This document shows, one piece after another, positions 8,538 to 16,197 of a stretch of DNA of 49,683 nt (the first letter of the stretch is position 1; each line of letters starts with the position of its first letter). The stretch is from Gemmatimonadota bacterium (lineage in GTDB: Bacteria > Gemmatimonadota > Gemmatimonadetes > Gemmatimonadales > GWC2-71-9). The translations under genes and the position numbers were made by a program. The notes under the pieces are model-generated. The model saw only the letters and a list, made by a program, of their open reading frames with translations. It was not told the origin of the DNA and made no database searches. The stretch covers positions 1 through 49,683 of the forward strand of contig QHUJ01000134.1 of the NCBI GenBank assembly GCA_003221895.1, written 5' to 3'.

Positions 8538-9253
8538 CCCTGATGCGCCTGCAGCGCGCCATGGCGCGCGCGGGCGTCGCGTCGCGCCGTAAAGCGGAGG
8601 ATTTGATCCGCGCGGGCCGCGTGCGTGTCGATGGCGAGCAGGCGACGATCGGCATGAGCGTCGATCCCGACGCGCAGCGCATCACGGTGGACGGCCGTGC
8701 CGTCCGCGGCGCCACCCGCACCACCTGGATCGCGCTCAATAAGCCCATCGGCTACGTCGTCAGCCGCTCCGATCCTGAGGGGCGGCGCACCGTATTCGGC
8801 CTTCTCCCCAAGGTCCCCGGTCTCACGTACGTTGGACGGCTGGATGTCATGACTTCGGGCCTGCTGCTCCTGACGACGGATGGCGCAGCGGCTCACCGGC
8901 TCACGCACCCGCGGTACGAGGTACCGCGGACCTATTGGCTCGGCGTACACGGCGCCGAAGTCGCGGCGATCCGGGCCGCTCTGGCGCGGCGGATCGTGAT
9001 CGAGGGTCGCCCCGTCCGGGTCGTGGAGTCGCGCGTACGCCCCGTCGGCAGGTCGGTCGAAATCGAACTGACGGTCGCCGAAGGGCGGCAGCGCATCGTG
9101 CGCCGCATCGCCGAGGCGCTCGGGCTCAAGGTGGAGTGGCTGCATCGCGTTGCATACGGCCCCGTGCGGCTGGGCAAGCTGCCGGAGGGCCAGTGGCGGG
9201 ACCTTACGCGCCAGGAGATCCAAGCAATCGAGCGACTCCATGGAGCTCGGTGA
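8534..9253 (+). CDS. rluB: Pseudouridine synthase, RluB/RsuA family
   Basis: 239 residues: an N-terminal S4 RNA-binding domain (about 3-48, RLQRAMARAGVASRRKAEDLI) followed by the RsuA-type catalytic domain. The catalytic aspartate is Asp104 in YVGRLDVMTSGLLLLT. The enzyme isomerises a uridine in rRNA; RluB modifies 23S rRNA and RsuA 16S rRNA, and the position downstream of scpB favours an RluB-type call because scpAB-rluB is a widespread order. There is a 25-bp gap to the HEAT-protein gene. Confidence 0.92.
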   Translation: MTLMRLQRAMARAGVASRRKAEDLIRAGRVRVDGEQATIGMSVDPDAQRITVDGRAVRGATRTTWIALNKPIGYVVSRSDPEGRRTVFGLLPKVPGLTYVGRLDVMTSGLLLLTTDGAAAHRLTHPRYEVPRTYWLGVHGAEVAAIRAALARRIVIEGRPVRVVESRVRPVGRSVEIELTVAEGRQRIVRRIAEALGLKVEWLHRVAYGPVRLGKLPEGQWRDLTRQEIQAIERLHGAR

Positions 9254-9278
9254 AGGGAGCACGCATCAAGCGTTGAGC

Positions 9279-10832
9279 ATGGCAATCGATACAGGAGCAG
9301 TGGATCGCGCGCTCGGGGCGCTCGGAACGACGTTCCGGCTGACCCGCTTGTATCCGCCGTCGCATCCAGCCGTCGTCGAAGCGATGCGTCAGATCACCAG
9401 CGCGCTTCCGGCTCTCGCCGCGCTCGGCACGGTGGAATGGAAGGTCGGGGCCACGGGCCTGCTCTGGCACGGGCAGCATCTCCTGCCGCGCAACACGCAG
9501 GTCGCCGAGCTCGCGGGCTTGCTGTTTGCGCGCGGGATTCGCGCGATCCACGTCAATCCGGGCGCCACGCCGGAGCATTGGCTCGCGTTGTTCGGGGTCG
9601 CGGTCGGCAACGTGCAGCCGGACGATGCCATACTCGGGCGGATCAGCCTGATGCTCGGCCGCCGCGCCAGCCAGCGACTGTCGGCGTCGCGGGTGCTTGG
9701 AGAGGTAGCGACTCCGACGCCGCAGCCGGAGGCACCGGCACCGACCCCGGCTCCCGCAGAGCCGGTATTTCGGCCCGCGCCCGTACACCTGCCGTCCGAG
9801 ACCGTGACGCCCGCGCGCCCCAGCAGCGTCTTCCGTCCCAACGTGTTACCGCCGGACGTCGAAGCGCGTCGAGCCGTGGTCGCGTTGCAGGCAGCACAGA
9901 CGCCGGAGGAACAACATGCTATCATCGACCAGCTACGACGGCTGACCCGCGACCTATTGGGCTTGCGTGACATCGCCGCCGTAGCAGAGGTGGTCGCCGG
10001 CCTGGATCGGTCGCTGGGGAAGATTCAGGATCCCGCCACTCAGGAAGAGATCGGTGAAGTGGCGGGGGCGCTTGCAGACGAGACTATCGTGCAGCGTATG
10101 GTTGTCCGGCTCGGTGAGCCCCGTGTGCCACCGGCTGAGCGCGCGCATCTGGTGCATGCGGTGGGTGCCCTGGGTGCGGTGGCGGCCGGCCTGGTAGTGG
10201 ATGCGTACCTGCAGGCGGCCCCGGAGCTGCGCGAGGCCTATCGCGCCGCGATGCGCGAAGCAGGCGAGCGCACCACAGAAGCCTTGCAGACCCAGGCGCA
10301 GAGTAAGGTTCCCGAGGTGGTTGCGGCGGCAGCGGAGTTTCTCGGGCTGAGCGGGAGCCCTGACGTGGCGCCGCAGCTGATCGAGCTCACGCATCACAAG
10401 GACGAACGCGTCCGCGAGGCGGCGCTGCTCGGTCTGGCGGAGCTCGGCGGGCGCGACATCGCGCGCCCGGCAATGCCGGCGCTCAAGGACGAATCGGTGC
10501 TCGTGCGGACGGCGGCGGCGCGCGCCATCGCGGCTGCGGGGGACGAGGGTGCCACGACCGTATTGGTGCGGCGGCTGGAGCAGGAGAAAGACGAAGGGGT
10601 ATTGGCTGCGTTGTTGAAAGCCATTGGACAGCTTGGTGCGAAGGAAGCGCTCGAGGTGCTCGCGCGCTTCGCGGAGCCGGGTGGTAAGCCGCGTCGTACG
10701 CCGTTCGTGCGCGCCGCGGCCATCGAAGGCCTGGCGCGACTGGACAGAATGGAGGCTAAGGCTTTGCTCGAACTCTATGCGCGGGACAAGGAGCCGACGG
10801 TGAAGCGGGCAGCTGAGGCTTCGCTGCAATGA
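9279..10832 (+). CDS. HEAT-repeat protein with a shared N-terminal module
   Basis: 517 residues, no signal peptide. Residues about 8-110 form a compact alpha/beta-looking module with the signature LYPPSHP (24-30), then GLLWHGQHLLPRNTQVAELAGLLFARGIRAIHV. Related modules occur at the N-termini of the proteins at 31081 and 33216. A Pro-rich linker (about 145-190) leads to HEAT/PBS-lyase-type repeats over the C-terminal half, for example ERVREAALLGLAELGGRDIA and ESVLVRTAAARAIAAAGDEGA. HEAT repeats are protein-binding; no catalytic site is seen. The ATG at 9279 is preferred; an in-frame TTG at 9273 is possible. The 4-nt overlap with moxR suggests a link to the Bat cluster. Function unknown. Confidence 0.82.
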   Translation: MAIDTGAVDRALGALGTTFRLTRLYPPSHPAVVEAMRQITSALPALAALGTVEWKVGATGLLWHGQHLLPRNTQVAELAGLLFARGIRAIHVNPGATPEHWLALFGVAVGNVQPDDAILGRISLMLGRRASQRLSASRVLGEVATPTPQPEAPAPTPAPAEPVFRPAPVHLPSETVTPARPSSVFRPNVLPPDVEARRAVVALQAAQTPEEQHAIIDQLRRLTRDLLGLRDIAAVAEVVAGLDRSLGKIQDPATQEEIGEVAGALADETIVQRMVVRLGEPRVPPAERAHLVHAVGALGAVAAGLVVDAYLQAAPELREAYRAAMREAGERTTEALQTQAQSKVPEVVAAAAEFLGLSGSPDVAPQLIELTHHKDERVREAALLGLAELGGRDIARPAMPALKDESVLVRTAAARAIAAAGDEGATTVLVRRLEQEKDEGVLAALLKAIGQLGAKEALEVLARFAEPGGKPRRTPFVRAAAIEGLARLDRMEAKALLELYARDKEPTVKRAAEASLQ

Positions 10833-11803
10833 CGACACGCGCGGCGAAGACCAGCGACGCGGTGCTGGCGCAGAGCATCACGCGCGAAGTGGCGAAGCGC
10901 GTCGTGGGCCAGGAGGTCATGGTCGAGCGGCTGCTGATTGGCCTGCTCACCGGCGGCCACATCCTGCTCGAGGGCGTCCCGGGGCTCGCGAAGACGCTCG
11001 CCGTGCGCACGGTCGGCGAGTGCCTGCGGATCAGCTTCTCGCGGATTCAGTTTACACCCGACTTGCTGCCCGCCGACGTGATCGGCACGATGGTGTTCGA
11101 TCAGCGCTCGCAGGAGTTCTATCCCAAGAAGGGGCCGCTGTTCGCGAACCTCGTCCTCGCGGACGAAATCAACCGCGCCCCGGCCAAAGTCCAGTCCGCC
11201 CTGCTCGAGGCGATGCAGGAAAAGCAGGTGACGATCGGCGGCGAGACGTTCTTTCTGGGCGAGCCGTTCCTGGTTCTCGCGACGCAGAATCCCATCGAAC
11301 ACGAGGGTACGTATCCGCTGCCGGAGGCCCAGCTCGACCGGTTCATGCTCAAGGTGCGCGTCGGGTATCCGTCACGCGATGCCGAGAAAGAGATCGTGGG
11401 TCGCATGGCCGGCGGGCGTCCCATCGAGGTGACGCGCGTCGCGGAGGCGGACGATATTCTCGCGGCGCGCAGCGCGATCGCCGAGCTGTTCATGGACCAG
11501 AAGGTCGTGGATTACATCGTCGATGCCGTGCGCGCGACGCGCGAGCCACAGTCTGTCGGTCTCCCCGAGCTCAAGCCACTGATCGCGTTCGGTGCTTCGC
11601 CGCGCGCGTCGATCTATCTGGCGCAGGCCGCGCGCGCCCATGCGTATCTGCGCGGTCGTGCCTTCGTGGTACCGGAAGACGTCAAGGCGATGGCCTACGA
11701 CGTGCTGCGCCATCGCGTGCTCCTGACTTTCGAGGCGGAGGCGGAGGATGTCGATGCCGATCAGGTGATCGGACGCATCCTGGAGGCCGTGCGAGTGCCG
11801 TGA
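10829..11803 (+). CDS. MoxR-family AAA+ ATPase
   Basis: 324 residues. Walker A GVPGLAKT at 49-56, Walker B LVLADEINRA at about 108-117, and the MoxR-typical sensor segment LATQNPIEHEGTYPLPEAQLDRF all present. MoxR ATPases act as chaperones with von Willebrand A (VWA) proteins, assembling or activating their targets. It is the first core gene of the cluster moxR-DUF58-x-batA-batBC-batDE, linked by 4-nt overlaps on both sides. Its partner VWA proteins are encoded directly downstream. Confidence 0.94.
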   Translation: MTTRAAKTSDAVLAQSITREVAKRVVGQEVMVERLLIGLLTGGHILLEGVPGLAKTLAVRTVGECLRISFSRIQFTPDLLPADVIGTMVFDQRSQEFYPKKGPLFANLVLADEINRAPAKVQSALLEAMQEKQVTIGGETFFLGEPFLVLATQNPIEHEGTYPLPEAQLDRFMLKVRVGYPSRDAEKEIVGRMAGGRPIEVTRVAEADDILAARSAIAELFMDQKVVDYIVDAVRATREPQSVGLPELKPLIAFGASPRASIYLAQAARAHAYLRGRAFVVPEDVKAMAYDVLRHRVLLTFEAEAEDVDADQVIGRILEAVRVP

Positions 11804-12741
11804 AGTACGAGGGACCAGAGCGCCGGAGCACCCCAAGGTCGCCAGTGCACGTGCGCCGTCGCACCGTCACTCGCGAGGTCCTCAAGCAGGTCAAAGGGAT
11901 CGAGCTGCGCGCGCGCAACCTGGTGAACACGCTGTTCACGGGCGAGTACCGGTCGGTCTTCCGCGGCCAGGGAATCGAGTTCGCCGAGGTCCGCGCGTAC
12001 CAGCAGGGCGACGACTTCCGCGCCATCGACTGGAACGTGTCCGCGCGGATGGGCCATCCGTTCGTCAAAACCTTCATGGAGGAGCGCGAGCTGACGCTGC
12101 TCCTCATCGTGGATCAGTCGGGATCGCTCCATTTCGGCCGGCCGTACAGCAAGGCGGGACTCGCGGTCGAGGTCGCGGCCGTGCTGGCCTTGGCCGCTGC
12201 GCGGCACAACGACCGGGTGGGAGCGCTGCTGTTCGCCGATACGCCCGAATACGTGGTGCCGCCGGCCAAAGGCCGCGCCCACGCGTTACGCGTCATCCGC
12301 GACCTGGTGGCGTTCGCCCCGCGGGGACGCGGCACCAACCTCGCCGGCGCGCTGCGCTACGCCACCAAGCTGCTGCGCCATCGCGCCATCGTCGTGGTGC
12401 TCTCGGACTTTCGTGCCGAGGCATGGGAGGAGCCGCTGGGACAGCTCGCGGCGCGGCATGAAGTCGTCGCGATCACCATCGACGATCCGCGAGAGTACGA
12501 TCTGCCCGATGCGGGATGGGTCGAGCTCGAGGACGCAGAAACGGGACAGCGGATCCTGGTGGACACGAGTCACACCCCCACCCGCACGCGCATCCGCGTT
12601 GCTGCCGAGCGCATGCAGCAGGAGCGCAGTCGTAAGCTGGTACAAGCGGGCGTCGATCGCGTGGCATTGCTAACGACCGTACCCTATGGGACCCCGCTGC
12701 GTCGCGCCTTCGCAGAGCGGGCCCGGCGCCTCAGCCGATGA
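11800..12741 (+). CDS. DUF58 domain protein (VWA-like)
   Basis: 313 residues from the GTG at 11800, which overlaps the moxR stop by 4 nt. The DUF58 signature is clear: GIEFAEVRAYQQGDDFRAID then WNVSARMGHPFVKTFMEERE, followed by a VWA-like fold with LLIVDQSGSLHFG (a DxSGS metal-site motif) and VVLSDFRAE. DUF58 proteins regularly follow MoxR and are thought to be its clients or adaptors. Cytoplasmic; no transmembrane segment is seen. Confidence 0.92.
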   Translation: MKYEGPERRSTPRSPVHVRRRTVTREVLKQVKGIELRARNLVNTLFTGEYRSVFRGQGIEFAEVRAYQQGDDFRAIDWNVSARMGHPFVKTFMEERELTLLLIVDQSGSLHFGRPYSKAGLAVEVAAVLALAAARHNDRVGALLFADTPEYVVPPAKGRAHALRVIRDLVAFAPRGRGTNLAGALRYATKLLRHRAIVVVLSDFRAEAWEEPLGQLAARHEVVAITIDDPREYDLPDAGWVELEDAETGQRILVDTSHTPTRTRIRVAAERMQQERSRKLVQAGVDRVALLTTVPYGTPLRRAFAERARRLSR

Positions 12742-13583
12742 TCACGTTGCTGCTGCTCCTGGCGCAAACTCAGGGGTGGGTCGCGGCGCCGCACCAGCCC
12801 ACCGTGGGGGACACGATCAATCTGGAGCGCGCAGTCTTCGCACCCCCAGGTTGGCGTGTCCGCGCCGGCAAGCTGGCGTCGACTTCCGATGCGGAGCCGC
12901 TCGGCGATCCGGCGGTCGTCCCGACCGCGACGCCCGGCAACTGGCTCCTGCGCTATGCTGTCGTGGCGTGGACTCCCGGCTCGATAACGCTCGAAATGCC
13001 GCCTATCTGGCGGCTCGGACCGGACGGCGGCTCGGATTCTCTCGCGGGAGGCAATGCCACGTTCCGCGTCTCCAGCGTGATTCCCGACAGTGTGAGATCG
13101 CCGGCGCCACAGCCATCGCTCGGTCTCCTGCGGCCCGAGCGACTGACCCCGATTCCGGTCAGCGCGGCGGTGGTCCTTGCTGTGGGCGTGCTGCTGGTTC
13201 TCGTCGCATGGCGGCGCAGGGCACCACGAGCATTGGCCCAAGGACCTGCCCTGGCCGGTGACGGAGAGGTGTCCGACGCGCGCTGGCTGTCGGCGGGCGA
13301 GCCGAAGGCGGTTGCCGCGCGAGCGGCGCATGGGCTGCGTCGCGCGCTGGCGCGCGCCATTCCGGAAGCCCACGAGGCCTTGAGCACGACGGAATGCCTC
13401 CAGGCGGTGGAGCGCGTGCGTCCTGACGCGCCACTGCGCGATCTGCGTGAGCTGCTGCTCGCGCTGGATCAGGTGGCGTTCGCGACGGCGCACGGTGTCG
13501 AAGTCGCGCCGCTCGCGGCGCGAGCTCGCGCCCTGGCGCGAGAGCTGGGCGCGAGCCGCGGTTCGAACGGCGGTGCCCGGTGA
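12738..13583 (+). CDS. Membrane-anchored protein of the Bat cluster
   Basis: 281 residues without a firm family match by eye. A short hydrophobic N-terminus (MITLLLLLAQTQGWVAA) looks like a signal sequence, followed by a beta-rich exported part of about 120 residues. A transmembrane helix lies at about 139-154 (VSAAVVLAVGVLLVLVAW), and the cytoplasmic, alanine-rich helical tail runs to the end. The arrangement (exported beta domain, one helix, cytosolic tail) resembles the small proteins found between DUF58 and batA genes in other bacteria. It overlaps both neighbours by 4 nt, so it probably belongs to the same complex. Confidence 0.75.
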   Translation: MITLLLLLAQTQGWVAAPHQPTVGDTINLERAVFAPPGWRVRAGKLASTSDAEPLGDPAVVPTATPGNWLLRYAVVAWTPGSITLEMPPIWRLGPDGGSDSLAGGNATFRVSSVIPDSVRSPAPQPSLGLLRPERLTPIPVSAAVVLAVGVLLVLVAWRRRAPRALAQGPALAGDGEVSDARWLSAGEPKAVAARAAHGLRRALARAIPEAHEALSTTECLQAVERVRPDAPLRDLRELLLALDQVAFATAHGVEVAPLAARARALARELGASRGSNGGAR

Positions 13584-14560
13584 CGTTCGCCCGCCCCTGG
13601 CTCCTGCTGCTGCTCGCGGCGGTACCGCTCTGGTGGTGGTGGCGGGCGCGGCGACTCACGCGCATGGCCGGTGCGCCGATGAGCGATGTGCGGCCGGCCC
13701 TGGGACCGACGGAGCGCCTGTGGATCGCGCGACTGCCCGTATCCCTGCGCTCGCTCTGTTTGGCCGCCTGGATCATCGCCGCCGCCGGGCCGCGGCTTGG
13801 CTCGGCGCGCGCCGAGTTGCGCAGCGAAGGGATCTCGATCGTGCTGGCGGTGGACATCTCGAGCAGCATGCTGGCGGAAGATTTTTCACCGTCGAATCGG
13901 CTCGATGTCGCGCGCCGTACCGCGACGGAGTTCGTGCGCGCGCGTACGTCGGACCGCATCGGACTCGTCGCGTTCTCTGGAGAGGCGCTCACCCAGGTAC
14001 CGATCACGACGGACTACCAGGTGCTCGAGGAAGCCATTCGGCAGCTGCGCGTCGGCATCCTGGAGGACGGCACCGCGATCGGGACCGCGATCGCGACGAG
14101 CGCGAATCGGCTGCGGCGCGCGCCCGGCAAGAGCAAGGTCGTCGTGCTGCTGACCGATGGTGAAAACAACAAAGGCACGGTCGATCCGCGCACGGCCGCG
14201 CAAGCCGCGGCGACGTTCGGGATCAAGATCTACACGATTGGCGTTGGCACCGTGGGGGAGGCGCCGGTTCCGACGGGGCAGGGACCCCTGGGACTGCGTT
14301 ACGAAACGATGCCCGTGAGGATCGACGAGCAGCTGCTCGGCGACGTTGCGCACACCACCGGCGGCCGCTACTTCCGCGCTACCGACGCCGCCTCGCTCTC
14401 GAATATTTTTGGCGAGATCAACCGGCTCGAGAAGACGCCCGTGCAGCATCTCGTGTATCGCCGCTACGAAGAGGCGTATCGCTGGCCGCTGAGTCTGGGA
14501 CTGCTCGCGCTGGCGCTCGAGGTGGTGGTCGCCGGTACGTTCGCGGTGCGCGTTCCATGA
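13580..14560 (+). CDS. batA: VWA-domain membrane protein BatA
   Basis: 326 residues. Two N-terminal hydrophobic helices (about 5-21 and 55-71) precede a VWA domain with a complete metal-ion-dependent adhesion site: DxSxS at 92-96 (VDISSSM), Thr165 in EDGTAIG and Asp193 in LLTDGEN. A C-terminal helix (about 303-323) re-enters the membrane. This is the architecture of BatA, named from the Bacteroides aerotolerance operon, where the biochemical role remains unsettled. Start is GTG at 13580 in a 4-nt overlap; the stop overlaps the next gene by 4 nt. Confidence 0.9.
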   Translation: MTFARPWLLLLLAAVPLWWWWRARRLTRMAGAPMSDVRPALGPTERLWIARLPVSLRSLCLAAWIIAAAGPRLGSARAELRSEGISIVLAVDISSSMLAEDFSPSNRLDVARRTATEFVRARTSDRIGLVAFSGEALTQVPITTDYQVLEEAIRQLRVGILEDGTAIGTAIATSANRLRRAPGKSKVVVLLTDGENNKGTVDPRTAAQAAATFGIKIYTIGVGTVGEAPVPTGQGPLGLRYETMPVRIDEQLLGDVAHTTGGRYFRATDAASLSNIFGEINRLEKTPVQHLVYRRYEEAYRWPLSLGLLALALEVVVAGTFAVRVP

Positions 14561-16197
14561 TCACGTTCGACGCTCCGATCGTCGTCGCCCTCGCGCCCCT
14601 GGTGGGCGGCGCGGTCTGGGCCGCTGCTGCCTGGGCGCGACGCGCGCGCGTGCGCCGGGCGGCTGCCTGGTCCGAGGCTACGGCGCGCGTCGCGCGCACG
14701 TCGGGACGCTTCGCCTCGGTTGCCGTGGGGCTTGCCGCGGCCCTGGCGGCCGTGGCGCTGTCGGGACCGCGCTGGGGCGAAGAGCGCATCGTCACCGAAA
14801 CCCGCGGTCTCAATCTCGTGCTGGCGATCGACATCTCGCGGTCTATGCTGGCGGAGGACGCGAAGCCGAGCCGCCTGGGACGCGCTCTGCGGGAGGCGCG
14901 CCGTCTGGTGCAGGATCTGGACGGCGACCGGCTCGGCCTCTCGGTCTTCGCGGGGACGAGCTACATCCTGTCGCCCCTGTCGGTGGATGGCTCGGCGCTC
15001 ACCCTCTACCTCGACGCGCTCGATCCCGACGTCGCCTCGGAAGGTGGCACGTCGCTCGCCCCGGGACTCGCGCAGGGCATCGATCTGCTGCACGCGAGCC
15101 CCGAAATCGCTGACCGCGTGCTGGTGCTGTTCACCGACGGTGAAGCACACGACTCGCTGGAGAAGTCGTTACAGGAAGCGCGGCGCCTGAACGGCCTCGG
15201 CATCCACCTGATTCTGGTGGCGGAAGGCAGCCGGCAGCCGGTCAAGATTCCCGTGCGCGATGATCGCGGCGGGTTTGTGAGCTGGCAGCAGGATGAAACC
15301 GGCGCGCCCATCGAGACGACTCGCCGCGACGATGTGCTCGGCGTCGTCGCCGACGCGGCCCAGGGAACGATCGTCGCGGCCGAGCTGCCCGATCAGGCAG
15401 GGGCTGTGCGTGACCTCGTGGCCTCGTACAAGCGTGCCACCGCCACCGAGAGTCGCACGCAACACGGCCGGCCGCGCGCCTGGATTCCGTTGCTCCTGGC
15501 GGCGCTCGTGCTGTCCACACAGACACTGACGCGTCGCACGGCCGCGCTCATCGCGCTCGCATTGTGCTGCGCGCCTCCCCTCTCAGCGCAACGTCGGTCC
15601 GCCGCGGAAAAAGCGTGGGACCAGGGGAACGTTCGGGGGGCGGCGGATGCGTATCTCGCCGACTTGAAGGCGCATGAGGACGACGATACGGCGTGGTACA
15701 ACGCCGGCACGGCGGCCCTGGCCGCGGGCGATCCCACACTGGCGCGCGCCAGTCTGTCGCGCGCGGCGGCGTCGCTCGATCCCGAGCTACGATTCCGCGC
15801 GCTCTACAATCTCGGGTTGCTGGCGTTGCTCGCAGCGCGCGTCGACACCGCAAGTCGCGAGGCCCATCTCGCCGATGCGGAGCGCGCGTATCGCGAGGCG
15901 TTGTTGCTCAAGCCCCATCACATCCGCGCCAAGTGGAATCTCGAGCTCGTGAATCGTATGCGGAGCTCGGGAGGCGGTCAGTCGAACAAGCCCAACCCGC
16001 CGCCGCCCCCCTCCCCGGGGAAGGGTGGAGGGGGCGCGGGGCAGCCGCCTCCCCAACCGCCGCGAGCGCAGGGCGGGTTGAGCGAGGATCAGGCGGATCA
16101 GGTGTTGCGCTCCATCGGGCAGGAAGAGCTGCGCACGCGCCGCGATCGCACGGGCCGCACGCGTCGCGCGGCCGCCGCGGGAGTGAAGGACTGGTGA
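14557..16197 (+). CDS. BatB-BatC fusion: VWA domain plus TPR protein
   Basis: 546 residues, longer than either BatB or BatC alone. Residues 1-322 are BatB-like: two N-terminal helices, VWA domain with DxSxS at 92-96 (IDISRSM), Thr165 and Asp194 (LFTDGEA), and a closing transmembrane helix (about 309-322). Immediately after comes a second hydrophobic stretch (RRTAALIALALCCAPPLSAQ, 326-345) that looks exactly like a signal peptide ending in SAQ, then TPR-type repeats to about 465 and a Pro/Gly-rich, basic tail. The simplest reading is that two formerly separate genes fused and the BatC signal peptide remains as an internal segment. Overlaps batA by 4 nt and the next gene by 1 nt. Confidence 0.88.
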   Translation: MITFDAPIVVALAPLVGGAVWAAAAWARRARVRRAAAWSEATARVARTSGRFASVAVGLAAALAAVALSGPRWGEERIVTETRGLNLVLAIDISRSMLAEDAKPSRLGRALREARRLVQDLDGDRLGLSVFAGTSYILSPLSVDGSALTLYLDALDPDVASEGGTSLAPGLAQGIDLLHASPEIADRVLVLFTDGEAHDSLEKSLQEARRLNGLGIHLILVAEGSRQPVKIPVRDDRGGFVSWQQDETGAPIETTRRDDVLGVVADAAQGTIVAAELPDQAGAVRDLVASYKRATATESRTQHGRPRAWIPLLLAALVLSTQTLTRRTAALIALALCCAPPLSAQRRSAAEKAWDQGNVRGAADAYLADLKAHEDDDTAWYNAGTAALAAGDPTLARASLSRAAASLDPELRFRALYNLGLLALLAARVDTASREAHLADAERAYREALLLKPHHIRAKWNLELVNRMRSSGGGQSNKPNPPPPPSPGKGGGGAGQPPPQPPRAQGGLSEDQADQVLRSIGQEELRTRRDRTGRTRRAAAAGVKDW

